Assembly (NCBI GenBank): GCA_023451265.1
Contig: JAEYAG010000261.1
Location: 1-12,838 of the forward strand
DNA: 12,838 nucleotides
Reading direction: 5' to 3'
Origin: Actinomycetes bacterium
GTDB lineage: Bacteria > Actinomycetota > Actinomycetes > Actinomycetales > Microbacteriaceae
Part shown: positions 1-5,756 of the stretch, piece after piece
Position numbering within the stretch: the stretch's first letter is position 1
How the letters are laid out: the number at the start of each line of letters is the position of its first letter
Made by a program: the position numbers and the translations under genes
The notes under the pieces: generated by a model
Databases searched by the model: none
Told to the model about the DNA's origin: nothing
The model's input: the letters and a program-made list of their open reading frames with translations, nothing else

Positions 1-266
1 CCCACCGCCCGGCGGAGGGCCTCGGCCGGCAGCGCGATCCGCGCGCGACCGAACCCGGCGCGGTCGGGGTAGGACGGGTGCGCCCCGACCGCGACGCCGT
101 ACGCGGCCGCGCGCGCGGCGGCATCCGCCATCGACTGCGCGTCACCGGCGTGACCGCCGCACGCGATCGAGGCGCTGGAGACGACGGCGAACATCGCCTC
201 GTCGTCGGCGGTGGGGGCACCATCGACCGTTTCGCCGAGGTCGGCGTTGAGATCGATCGCGGTCAT
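1..266 (-). CDS. pxpA: 5-oxoprolinase subunit PxpA (LamB/YcsF family), 5' part, cut by window edge
   Basis: About 88 N-terminal residues are visible of a protein that is usually near 250 aa; the rest lies beyond position 1. Reading from the ATG at 266 gives the family's opening: IDLNADLGE, then SIACGGHAGD near residues 33-42 and GAHPSYPDRAGFGR near residues 60-73. These are metal- and substrate-site motifs of the LamB/YcsF fold. In the family, PxpA works with PxpB and PxpC to hydrolyse 5-oxoproline (pyroglutamate) to glutamate using ATP in the cytoplasm. The partners, if clustered, would be left of the window. The start has no Shine-Dalgarno sequence; TACGGT sits exactly 6 nt before the ATG, so the mRNA is probably leaderless. 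It is divergent from the methyltransferase gene, with only 54 bp between the starts. Family assignment is firm; that it acts in a complete PxpABC complex is inferred. Confidence 0.9.
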   Translation of the reverse strand, partial: MTAIDLNADLGETVDGAPTADDEAMFAVVSSASIACGGHAGDAQSMADAAARAAAYGVAVGAHPSYPDRAGFGRARIALPAEALRRAV

Positions 267-320
267 GCCGCTACCGTACCGGCGCCGACCTCCGCGACCG
301 CGGGCCGCTACCGTGGAGCC
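267..320. promoter_or_regulatory. Divergent promoter region with two leaderless -10 boxes
   Basis: The 54 bp between the divergent pxpA and methyltransferase starts holds TACGGT (278-273, minus) and TACCGT (309-314, plus). Each lies exactly 6 nt upstream of its start codon, which would place transcription start at or next to the ATG. No convincing -35 hexamer was seen for either. Because the gap is so short, each polymerase footprint would cover the other -10 region, so the two promoters may compete. The -10 calls are by pattern only. Confidence 0.5.
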
Positions 321-1184
321 ATGGCCAGAGCGCGGGTGGAGGACCAGCCGGCGCAGGCGCGGCTGTCCGACGGCACGATCGCCCGCGTCGTGCGCAGCCG
401 CTTCGCCGGCGGTTTCGAGCTCGACGTCGACGGGACGCCCCAGTCGCACGTCGATCCGGACGATCCGAGCCACCTGCACTTCGAGTACGTCGCCCGGATG
501 GGCGCGGTCATCGACCTCCTCCGGATGCCGGGGCAGCCCCTCACGGCGATCCACCTCGGGGCCGGGGCGCTCACGCTCCCCCGCTACGTCGAGCACACCC
601 GGCCGGGGTCGCGCCAGCAGGTCATCGAGCTGGAGCAGCCGCTCGTCGACCTCGTCCGCGCCGAGCTGCCGCTGCCGCGCGGCGCGGCGGTGCGAGTGCG
701 CATCGGTGACGCCCGCGACGTCGCGGCGCGCCTGCCGGCGGGGCTGCAGGGCAGCGCCGACCTCGTCGTGTCGGACGTGTTCGCCGGGGCGCAGACGCCG
801 GCGCACCTGACGACCGTGGAGTACTTCCGGATCCTCGCGGGCCTGCTCGCCCCCGACGGCGTCCTGCTCGTCAACGTCGCCGACGGCGCCGGGCTCGCCT
901 TCGCGCGCCGCGAGGTCGCGACGGTGCGCGCGGTGCTACCCGAGGTGATCGTGCTGGCGGAGGTGCAGACCCTCAAGGGCCGCCGCTTCGGCAACCTCGT
1001 CATCGCCGCGTCGCACGCGCCGCTCCCCGTCACGTGGCTGCCGCGTCTCGTGGCCGCCGGCCCGCACCCCGCGAAGGTCGCGCAGGGCGCGGAACTCGAC
1101 GAATTCGTGCGCGGCGCGCGGGTGGCGACGGATGCCGATGCCACCGCGTCGCCGAAACCGGCGGCATCCGTCTTCGAGCGCTGA
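321..1184 (+). CDS. Spermidine-synthase-like SAM-dependent methyltransferase-fold protein
   Basis: A 287-aa protein with a Rossmann-type class I methyltransferase fold. Visible motifs are the SAM-loop-like HLGAGALTLPRY (about residues 80-91), the acidic strand end QVIELEQPLVDL, an IGDARD motif, and DLVVSDVFAGAQTPAHLTTVEYF, which matches the Asp-loop and helix order of spermidine synthases. The usual SpeE DSTDP-like polyamine-binding segment is not seen, so polyamine synthesis is not supported. Actinobacteria commonly carry such spermidine-synthase-like proteins of unknown substrate. The ATG at 321 was chosen because homology-like sequence begins just after it and TACCGT lies 6 nt upstream; the open frame extends back to 78 but that part overlaps pxpA on the other strand and is arginine/glycine-rich. 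The C-terminal 25 residues are low complexity. Fold call strong, substrate unknown. Confidence 0.85.
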   Translation: MARARVEDQPAQARLSDGTIARVVRSRFAGGFELDVDGTPQSHVDPDDPSHLHFEYVARMGAVIDLLRMPGQPLTAIHLGAGALTLPRYVEHTRPGSRQQVIELEQPLVDLVRAELPLPRGAAVRVRIGDARDVAARLPAGLQGSADLVVSDVFAGAQTPAHLTTVEYFRILAGLLAPDGVLLVNVADGAGLAFARREVATVRAVLPEVIVLAEVQTLKGRRFGNLVIAASHAPLPVTWLPRLVAAGPHPAKVAQGAELDEFVRGARVATDADATASPKPAASVFER

Positions 1185-1273
1185 GCGCCGTCCGCGCGGC
1201 GTGTGCGCCGCCGATCGGCACCGTCGCGGGTGAGACTGGACAGGCGCGAACCGGAGCGACGAAGGGGGCTGCC

Positions 1274-1795
1274 GTGAGCTACATCAAGGGATACGACCCG
1301 CAGACCCTGCGCGAGATCGTCGACCCGCACCAGTGCAAGGAGCGGCTGGATGAGCTGGGCGATCAGCGGAGCCTTCCGGCCCTGCTGGAGCGGGTGTGGC
1401 TGCTGAAGGTGCTCGGCAAGCTCGAGGACGCGCTGGTGATCTCGGAGCAGTCCGTCCGCGTCGCGCGGATGGGCGGCACGCGCAAGGACCTGCTGCGGGC
1501 GCGGATTCTCCACGCGAGCGTGCTGCAGTTCCGGGGCGCGTACGCGGCCGCGCACCAGGAGCTGACGACGTGCGCCGAGGAGGCCGAGGGGCAGGGCTGG
1601 GCTGCGCTGGCGGCGTTCGCGCTGCAGCACCGCGGCAAGGTGAGCTACGACGCCGGCGACTTCGCCGATGCGCGCGCCGACTTCAAGCGCGCGCTGTTCC
1701 TGCGCCAGGAGGCCGGCGCCCCGGAGGACCAGCTCGAGTCGACGCTGCTCGCGATCGAGGCCGCCGATCGGCGGCGCTCGGCCGTCGCCAGCTGA
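1274..1795 (+). CDS. Tetratricopeptide-repeat-like protein
   Basis: A 173-aa predominantly helical protein. The stretch from about residue 28 to 145 reads as successive helix pairs with TPR-like spacing: a first pair around LLERVWLLKVLGKLEDALVIS, then a pair around LHASVLQFRGAYAAAHQEL, then one around HRGKVSYDAGDFADARADF. TPR proteins serve as protein-protein interaction scaffolds; nothing here names a partner. The GTG at 1274 is preferred because GAAGGGGG (1261-1268) is a strong ribosome binding site 5 nt upstream and the preceding in-frame residues are arginine-rich, overlapping the end of the previous gene. It follows the methyltransferase gene by 89 bp and is followed by the SprT-like gene after 48 bp, so it may have its own promoter. 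No signal peptide or membrane segment is seen, so it is probably cytoplasmic. Confidence 0.75.
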   Translation: MSYIKGYDPQTLREIVDPHQCKERLDELGDQRSLPALLERVWLLKVLGKLEDALVISEQSVRVARMGGTRKDLLRARILHASVLQFRGAYAAAHQELTTCAEEAEGQGWAALAAFALQHRGKVSYDAGDFADARADFKRALFLRQEAGAPEDQLESTLLAIEAADRRRSAVAS

Positions 1796-1812
1796 GTGTC
1801 GGAGGCCCGACG

Positions 1813-1851
1813 TACAGTGCCGGTATGACCGGACAGCGACGCGATGTCTGA
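1813..1851 (+). promoter_or_regulatory. Leaderless -10 box and 8-codon upstream ORF overlapping the SprT-like start
   Basis: TACAGT (1813-1818) lies exactly 6 nt before an ATG at 1825, the same geometry as three other starts in this window. That ATG opens an 8-codon frame (MTGQRRDV) that stops with TGA at 1849-1851, overlapping the ATG of the SprT-like gene at 1844. The SprT-like ATG has no clear Shine-Dalgarno sequence. The arrangement suggests that ribosomes load on a leaderless mRNA, translate the short peptide and re-initiate on the protease gene. The peptide itself is not predicted to have a function. Confidence 0.4.
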
Positions 1852-2338
1852 CCTGCAGTGGGTGCGCCATGAGGCGGAGGCCCTCATTACGACGCACCTG
1901 GATGCCTCGTGGTCGTTCGCCTTCGACAACGCCAAGCGCCGCGCGGGGGCGTGCGACTACACGCGCAAGCGACTGACGGTGTCGCGATACCTGTCCGCGC
2001 GATATGACGACGAGGCCAACCGGCAGACGCTGCTGCACGAGGTCGCGCACGCGCTCGCCGGGTCGCGCGCGGGCCACGGTCCGGCATGGAAGCGGACGGC
2101 GCGCTCCCTCGGCTACACGGGCGGCACCACCCACCACGGTGAGACGGCGACCGAGCTCGCGCCCTGGGTGGGCGTGTGCCCGGCCGGGCACGTCGCGTAC
2201 CGGCATCGGCGGGCGACGCGTCCGACGTCGTGCGCGAAGTGCTCGCGCACCTTCGACGAGCGGTTCCTGTTCCGCTGGACGCGGCGCGACATCACGCCCG
2301 CGACGCGCTTGGCCGCGATGACGCCGCGCGGGGAGTAG
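1844..2338 (+). CDS. SprT-like zinc metalloprotease-fold protein
   Basis: A 164-aa protein of the SprT-like domain family. HEVAHAL (about residues 66-72) is the HExxH zinc site with the catalytic Glu, and GHGPAWK about ten residues later gives the third His ligand. The C-terminal part has CPAGH ... CAKC, a zinc-ribbon-like Cys/His set typical of SprT domains. Relatives such as Spartan cleave DNA-protein crosslinks, but short bacterial members are mostly uncharacterised, so a role in DNA-linked protein repair is only a family-based suggestion. MSDL at 1844 matches the usual N-terminus, beginning directly with the helix leading into WSFAFDNAKRRAG. No signal peptide is seen, so it is probably cytoplasmic. 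Its 3' end faces the FGGY kinase gene across the repeat-filled 2339-2600 junction. Confidence 0.85.
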   Translation: MSDLQWVRHEAEALITTHLDASWSFAFDNAKRRAGACDYTRKRLTVSRYLSARYDDEANRQTLLHEVAHALAGSRAGHGPAWKRTARSLGYTGGTTHHGETATELAPWVGVCPAGHVAYRHRRATRPTSCAKCSRTFDERFLFRWTRRDITPATRLAAMTPRGE

Positions 2339-2360
2339 GCGGGCGGGGGCGCTCGTTCGG

Positions 2361-2409
2361 GTGGCAGTTGTGGTGGGCCCGCCGGGTTGAAGGGCACCGC
2401 AAGTGCCAC
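2361..2409. repeat. Palindromic repeat unit A (partial copy of the 84-bp element)
   Basis: An imperfect hairpin: the arm GTGGCAGTTGTGGTGGG (from 2361) pairs with the reverse complement of GGCACCGCAAGTGCCAC (ending 2409), with a few mismatches. It matches the hairpin half of the neighbouring 84-bp repeats in sequence and phase, while its other half is replaced by the end of the SprT-like gene. It lies 22 bp after that gene's stop codon, so it could act as a transcription terminator or RNA-stabilising structure; there is no following T-run. Confidence 0.65.
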
Positions 2410-2410
2410 C

Positions 2411-2578
2411 CCAACCACCCGGGTGCGGGGCGGCATCCCTTCACATGGCAGTCGTGATGGGCCCGCGGGGTGAGTGCCCACCACAACTGCCATGCCAACC
2501 ACCCGGCCGCGCGGCGGCATCCCTTCACATGGCAGTCGTGGTGAGCCCGCTCGCGCGCCGGCCACCACAAGTGCCAGG
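2411..2578. repeat. Two tandem 84-bp repeats, each containing a long imperfect hairpin (units B and C)
   Basis: Positions 2411-2494 and 2495-2578 align without gaps, both beginning CCAACCACCCGG and both containing GGCATCCCTTCACATGGCAG. Each ends in a hairpin: unit B at 2444-2494 and unit C at about 2529-2576, with arms of the type ATGGCAGTCGTGGTG ... CACCACAAGTGCCA. The differences between copies tend to fall in the loop or keep pairing possible, which hints that the structure matters. The array sits between two convergent genes, where a bidirectional terminator would be useful. No ORF of note is present in 2339-2600. Confidence 0.8.
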
Positions 2579-2600
2579 CGACGCGAACCGGCCCGGTCGA

Positions 2601-4079
2601 TCAGCCGCGCGCGAGCGCGCGCATCGTCCCGGCGGTCACGTCGCCGAGCTCACGCCACAGACCGTAGGCGTCGTCGTATCGGCCGACCCACGCGGGGTCG
2701 GGGTCGATCACGTCGCCCTCGAGCAGCAGTGCGAGCGGCTCGTCCCACGCGGCGTACGCGCCGACGCCCATCCCACCCGCGAACGCCGCGCCGAGGGATG
2801 CCCCGGGGTGATCGCGGATCGTGCGCAGCGGCACGCCGAGCACGCTCGCGTGGATCCGCTTCCACAGATACGAGGTCGCCCCACCGTTCGTCACCGTCGC
2901 GTGGTCCAGCGCGACCCCGCGCGAGCGCAGCACCTCGGCGTTGTGCCGGAAGCCGAAGGCGATCCCCTCGAGGGCCGCCCGATACACGTCGGCGGCCCCG
3001 TGACCGAGGTGCAGCCCCGCGATGACCCCGCGCAGGTCGGGATCATTGCGCGGACTCTTCTCACCCAGGAAGTACGGCAGGCACAAGATCTCGGCCGCGG
3101 GACGCATCGCCGCCTCGTCGTCCATCGCGGCGAGATCATCGATACGCAGCATCTGCTGCACCCACCGCACGAGACTGCCGCTGGTCGCCATGCATCCGTT
3201 CGGCAGCCACAGTCCGTCAACAGGATGCGCGTCGAGGAAGAACCGCGCATCGGTGACGGCCTCGCGGCTGACCGCCAGGATGTCACCCGCCCCGCCGAGC
3301 TTGACGAGCCAGTCACCGGGCTCCCGCAGCCCCGCCGTGTACGCGGACAGCACATGATCGGCGCCTCCCACGACGAGCGGGATGCCGGCGGCAAGCCCGA
3401 CGCGCGCCGCGAGATCGCCGCGCAGCCGCCCGACGACCTCCCCCGACCGACGCACCGGAACGAGCCGGTCGGCGAGCCCGGGAACGGCGTCGGCTGCCGG
3501 CGCGAACACGTCCCCCGAGAGGTCGAACAGCCCCGACTCGAGCGCCCAGTTGGCCTCGACGTGGGGCTCGGCACCGAGCGCCATCAGCAGCCAGTCGTAC
3601 GACCCGACGACGTGGCGTGTGCGGCTCCAGGCATCCGACTCGTGCCGCTCCAGCCACAGGACCTTCGGCGCGACCGACTGCTGCGACGGCACCGAGCCCG
3701 TCACCGCGAGAGGGTCCGCACCCGCGCTCGAAAGCCGCCCGGTCAGCGCCTCCACTTCCCCCGTCGCCCGCGCGTCGTTCTGCAGAATCGCCGCGCGCAC
3801 GGGCGCACCGGCCGCATCGACGGCGACGATCGCCGGCACCATTCCGGTTGTCGCGATCGCTGCGACGGCCCGCCCGGCGATGGCCGAAGCGAGCTCGAGC
3901 AGCGCCGACTCGACGTTTGCGAACCACTGCGCGGGGTCGGCCTCGGCCCATCCCGCGTGCGGCGACGACAGCCGATTCGCCCGCGTCGCCTGCGCAATCT
4001 GCCCTCGGCCGGGGTCGACGACGACCACCTTGACACCGGTCGTGCCGATGTCGATGCCGATCAACAGTCCGTCAGTCAT
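2601..4079 (-). CDS. FGGY-family carbohydrate kinase (sugar substrate unknown)
   Basis: A 492-aa, full-length FGGY kinase, last gene of the eight-gene unit. The N-terminal half opens with GIDIGTTGVK (residues 8-17, phosphate-1 loop) and ends in GGADHVLSAYTAG (238-250), where Asp241 is the expected catalytic base. The C-terminal half has TNGGATSYLWKRIHASVLGVPL-type adenosine-binding sequence (397-418) and ASLGAAFAGG (427-436). The family transfers phosphate from ATP to sugars or polyols such as xylulose, ribulose or gluconate. The xylulokinase MHG motif is replaced by TTGMVPAI near residue 78-84, so xylulose is not supported. It starts 18 bp after the BtpA-like stop with a weak ribosome site, so translation is probably coupled. 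In context it would phosphorylate the sugar released from the imported compound. Start MTDG fits the family start. No defects were seen. Confidence 0.88.
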   Translation of the reverse strand: MTDGLLIGIDIGTTGVKVVVVDPGRGQIAQATRANRLSSPHAGWAEADPAQWFANVESALLELASAIAGRAVAAIATTGMVPAIVAVDAAGAPVRAAILQNDARATGEVEALTGRLSSAGADPLAVTGSVPSQQSVAPKVLWLERHESDAWSRTRHVVGSYDWLLMALGAEPHVEANWALESGLFDLSGDVFAPAADAVPGLADRLVPVRRSGEVVGRLRGDLAARVGLAAGIPLVVGGADHVLSAYTAGLREPGDWLVKLGGAGDILAVSREAVTDARFFLDAHPVDGLWLPNGCMATSGSLVRWVQQMLRIDDLAAMDDEAAMRPAAEILCLPYFLGEKSPRNDPDLRGVIAGLHLGHGAADVYRAALEGIAFGFRHNAEVLRSRGVALDHATVTNGGATSYLWKRIHASVLGVPLRTIRDHPGASLGAAFAGGMGVGAYAAWDEPLALLLEGDVIDPDPAWVGRYDDAYGLWRELGDVTAGTMRALARG

Positions 4080-4097
4080 GCCGCGCTCGCTCGGGGG

Positions 4098-4910
4098 TCA
4101 GCGCCGGGCGGCGTCGACGAATCGCCGAGCCCGATCGGGGTCCACGCGGTTCCACGTGTGCCCGTCGACCTTCAGCGACGACCCGACGATACAGCCGTCG
4201 GCGATCGTGAGCATCTCGGCGATCGTCTCGGCGCGCGCTCCCGTGTTGAGGATCACCGGCACCTCGGGGTCGACGGCGTCGACAGCCTCACGCACTTCGC
4301 GCAGCACCGCGGTGTCGGGGCCGGCACCCGCCATCGGGCCGGAGACGAGGATGCCGTCGGCCAGTGACGACACGACCGTCGACTTGGCGATCTGCGCGAA
4401 CGACCGCGTGCCGATCGGCGAGGCGAACTCGGGGGAGATGTTCATCAGGATTGCGATGTCCCCGGCATCCAACCGGCGGCGCTCGCGGAGGGTCGCCGCG
4501 GCATCCGTGTTCCACAGCCCCATGTCCGACTCCCACACGCCACTGACGACCTCACGCAGGAAGGAGGCGCCCGTCGCAACGGCCGTCGCGAGCGCGATGC
4601 GCGGGTCCCACAGGAAGTCGACGCCGAACGGAATCGCCGCAGGCCGGCACTCGGTGACGACACGCGCCATGACGGCGGATGCCTCGGGTCCCGCGTGCAG
4701 CTCGTACGGGCGGTCGTTCTCGTTGCAGAACATCACGGCGTCGAAGCCCGCCTCGACGAGCACGTCGACGTCACGCTGCACGTGCTCGACGAGCGCGTCG
4801 ACGCCGCCGGCCGCGTCATAGAGCGGCGTTCCGGGGAGAGCGGGCACGTGGGCCATCGCCACGAGCGGGCGAGCCGTGTTCGGAAAAATGGCGCGAAAAA
4901 GAGAGGTCAT
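4098..4910 (-). CDS. BtpA/SgcQ-family TIM-barrel protein
   Basis: A 270-aa protein of the BtpA/SgcQ family. Typical segments are PLVAMAHVPALPGTPLYD (residues 15-32), GFDAVMFCNENDRPY (55-69), FGVDFLWDP (94-102), DGILVSGPMAGAG, and the closing IVGSSLKVDGHTWNRVD. The order and the terminal glycine-rich strand ends resemble phosphate-binding (beta/alpha)8 barrels. The family is named from a cyanobacterial photosystem I factor and from E. coli sgcQ in a putative sugar operon; its biochemical activity is not settled to my knowledge. Here it lies between a DeoR regulator and a sugar kinase. It could therefore be an isomerase, aldolase, epimerase or nucleosidase-like step on the sugar or nucleoside. 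A GGAG about 6 nt upstream supports the ATG at 4910. The 60-bp gap to the DeoR stop is the largest inside the unit. Confidence 0.88.
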   Translation of the reverse strand: MTSLFRAIFPNTARPLVAMAHVPALPGTPLYDAAGGVDALVEHVQRDVDVLVEAGFDAVMFCNENDRPYELHAGPEASAVMARVVTECRPAAIPFGVDFLWDPRIALATAVATGASFLREVVSGVWESDMGLWNTDAAATLRERRRLDAGDIAILMNISPEFASPIGTRSFAQIAKSTVVSSLADGILVSGPMAGAGPDTAVLREVREAVDAVDPEVPVILNTGARAETIAEMLTIADGCIVGSSLKVDGHTWNRVDPDRARRFVDAARR

Positions 4911-4940
4911 GATGCTCCAGGAGTGTCGATGAGGGGAAAG

Positions 4941-4970
4941 GGGGCCGCGCAGCCCGCGGCGGGGCGAGGG
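4941..4970 (-). other. Weak GC hairpin between the DeoR-like and BtpA-like genes
   Basis: In the 60-bp gap, CCGCG (4945-4949) and CGCGG (4955-4959) can pair around a 5-nt loop. On the minus-strand RNA this is followed by a C/T-rich run. It could slow transcription or lower expression of the last two genes relative to the rest, but the stem is short and there is no proper T-tract, so it is not called a terminator. Confidence 0.2.
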
Positions 4971-5756
4971 TCAGGGCGAGGCGGATGCCGACGAGACGAG
5001 CACGACCTCGGCTCCCGCCGTCTGCACGTCGAGGACCGTCGGATGGTCGGCCGGCGCGTCGGTCACGAGCACGTCGACCGCCTCGAGCGGCGCGATGTTG
5101 ACGAGGTGGACGCGGCCGAGCTTCGCCTGGTCGGCGCCGACGATGAGTCGTCGGGCGGCCGAGACGGCGGCGCGCTTCACCGCTGCTTCCTGCGGGTGGT
5201 ACTCGGTCAGCCCGCGCTCGGCGTCGACGCCCGCGACTCCCGCGACATAGACGTCGCAGTTGTACCCGGCGATCAGCCGTTCGGCGTCGGGTCCGATGAG
5301 GCTCAGTTCCCCCGGACGCACGATGCCGCCCGCGAGGATCACGGTCGTGTCGGGCTCGTCGGCGAGCGTCGTCGCGACGGTCAGCGACGGCGTGATGACG
5401 GTCAGCCCGAGGCCGCGCCCGCAGATTGCGCGGGCGACCGAGGCGACGGTCGAACCACTGTCGAGGATCACGGTCTCCCCCGGCGAGAGCCGTTCGGCGA
5501 TCGCGACGGCGATGTGCATCTTCGAGTCGACCGCGTGGCCCGCGCGCGAGCCGTACGACGGCTCGAACGCCGTGCCGGGCACGGCGATCGCCCCGCCGGA
5601 GACCCGCCGGACGATGCCCGCGCTCTGCAGCACCTCGATGTCACGCCGGATCGTCATCTCGCTGACGCCGAATTCGCGCGCGAGATCGGCGAACTGCACC
5701 TCTCCGTGGTCTGTGACGCGCTCCTCGATGATCGCGCGACGCTCAAACACGTCCAT
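4971..5756 (-). CDS. DeoR-family transcriptional regulator
   Basis: A 261-aa, full-length DeoR regulator. The N-terminal winged helix-turn-helix spans about residues 6-57, with the recognition stretch FGVSEMTIRRDIEVL. The C-terminal DeoRC sensor domain carries ILDSGSTVASVA (about 97-108), TVITPS, IGPDAERLI and AGVAGVDAERGLTEYH, the usual sugar-phosphate-binding scaffold. Members usually repress sugar or nucleoside catabolic operons and release DNA on binding a phosphorylated sugar. It is encoded in the middle of the unit it most likely controls; its first 14 bp overlap the end of the amidohydrolase gene, and GGGGGAG about 5 nt upstream is a strong ribosome site for the ATG at 5756. The 19-bp direct repeats at 11904-11955 are the best visible operator candidate. 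The effector is probably the phosphorylated product of the FGGY kinase (inference). Confidence 0.92.
   Translation of the reverse strand: MDVFERRAIIEERVTDHGEVQFADLAREFGVSEMTIRRDIEVLQSAGIVRRVSGGAIAVPGTAFEPSYGSRAGHAVDSKMHIAVAIAERLSPGETVILDSGSTVASVARAICGRGLGLTVITPSLTVATTLADEPDTTVILAGGIVRPGELSLIGPDAERLIAGYNCDVYVAGVAGVDAERGLTEYHPQEAAVKRAAVSAARRLIVGADQAKLGRVHLVNIAPLEAVDVLVTDAPADHPTVLDVQTAGAEVVLVSSASASP

Noticed and set aside
78..320. Extended N-terminus of the methyltransferase gene
   Set aside because: It would overlap pxpA on the other strand and be low complexity; ATG 321 has a well-placed -10 box and begins the family-like sequence.
321..1184. True spermidine synthase
   Set aside because: The polyamine-binding acidic motif of SpeE is not seen and there is no polyamine-pathway neighbour.
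584..2206. Long minus-strand open frame across the methyltransferase, TPR-like and SprT-like genes
   Set aside because: Low-complexity Arg/Ala/Ser sequence spanning three convincing plus-strand genes.
2411..2578. CRISPR array
   Set aside because: Only two full copies, no unique spacers, no cas genes, and the repeats are long palindromic units in direct tandem.
2601..4079. Assignment of the FGGY kinase as xylulokinase
   Set aside because: The xylulokinase MHG-type substrate motif is not present and the neighbours do not include xylose isomerase, so only the family can be supported.
2403..4367. Long plus-strand open frame opposite the kinase and BtpA-like genes
   Set aside because: Its translation is Arg/His/Pro/Gly-rich with no family motifs, and the minus strand encodes two clear full-length families here. 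It is a GC-rich shadow frame.
4098..4910. Photosystem I biogenesis role from the BtpA name
   Set aside because: The rest of the window points to a non-photosynthetic actinobacterium, and the context is sugar/nucleoside catabolism; the name only reflects the first family member.
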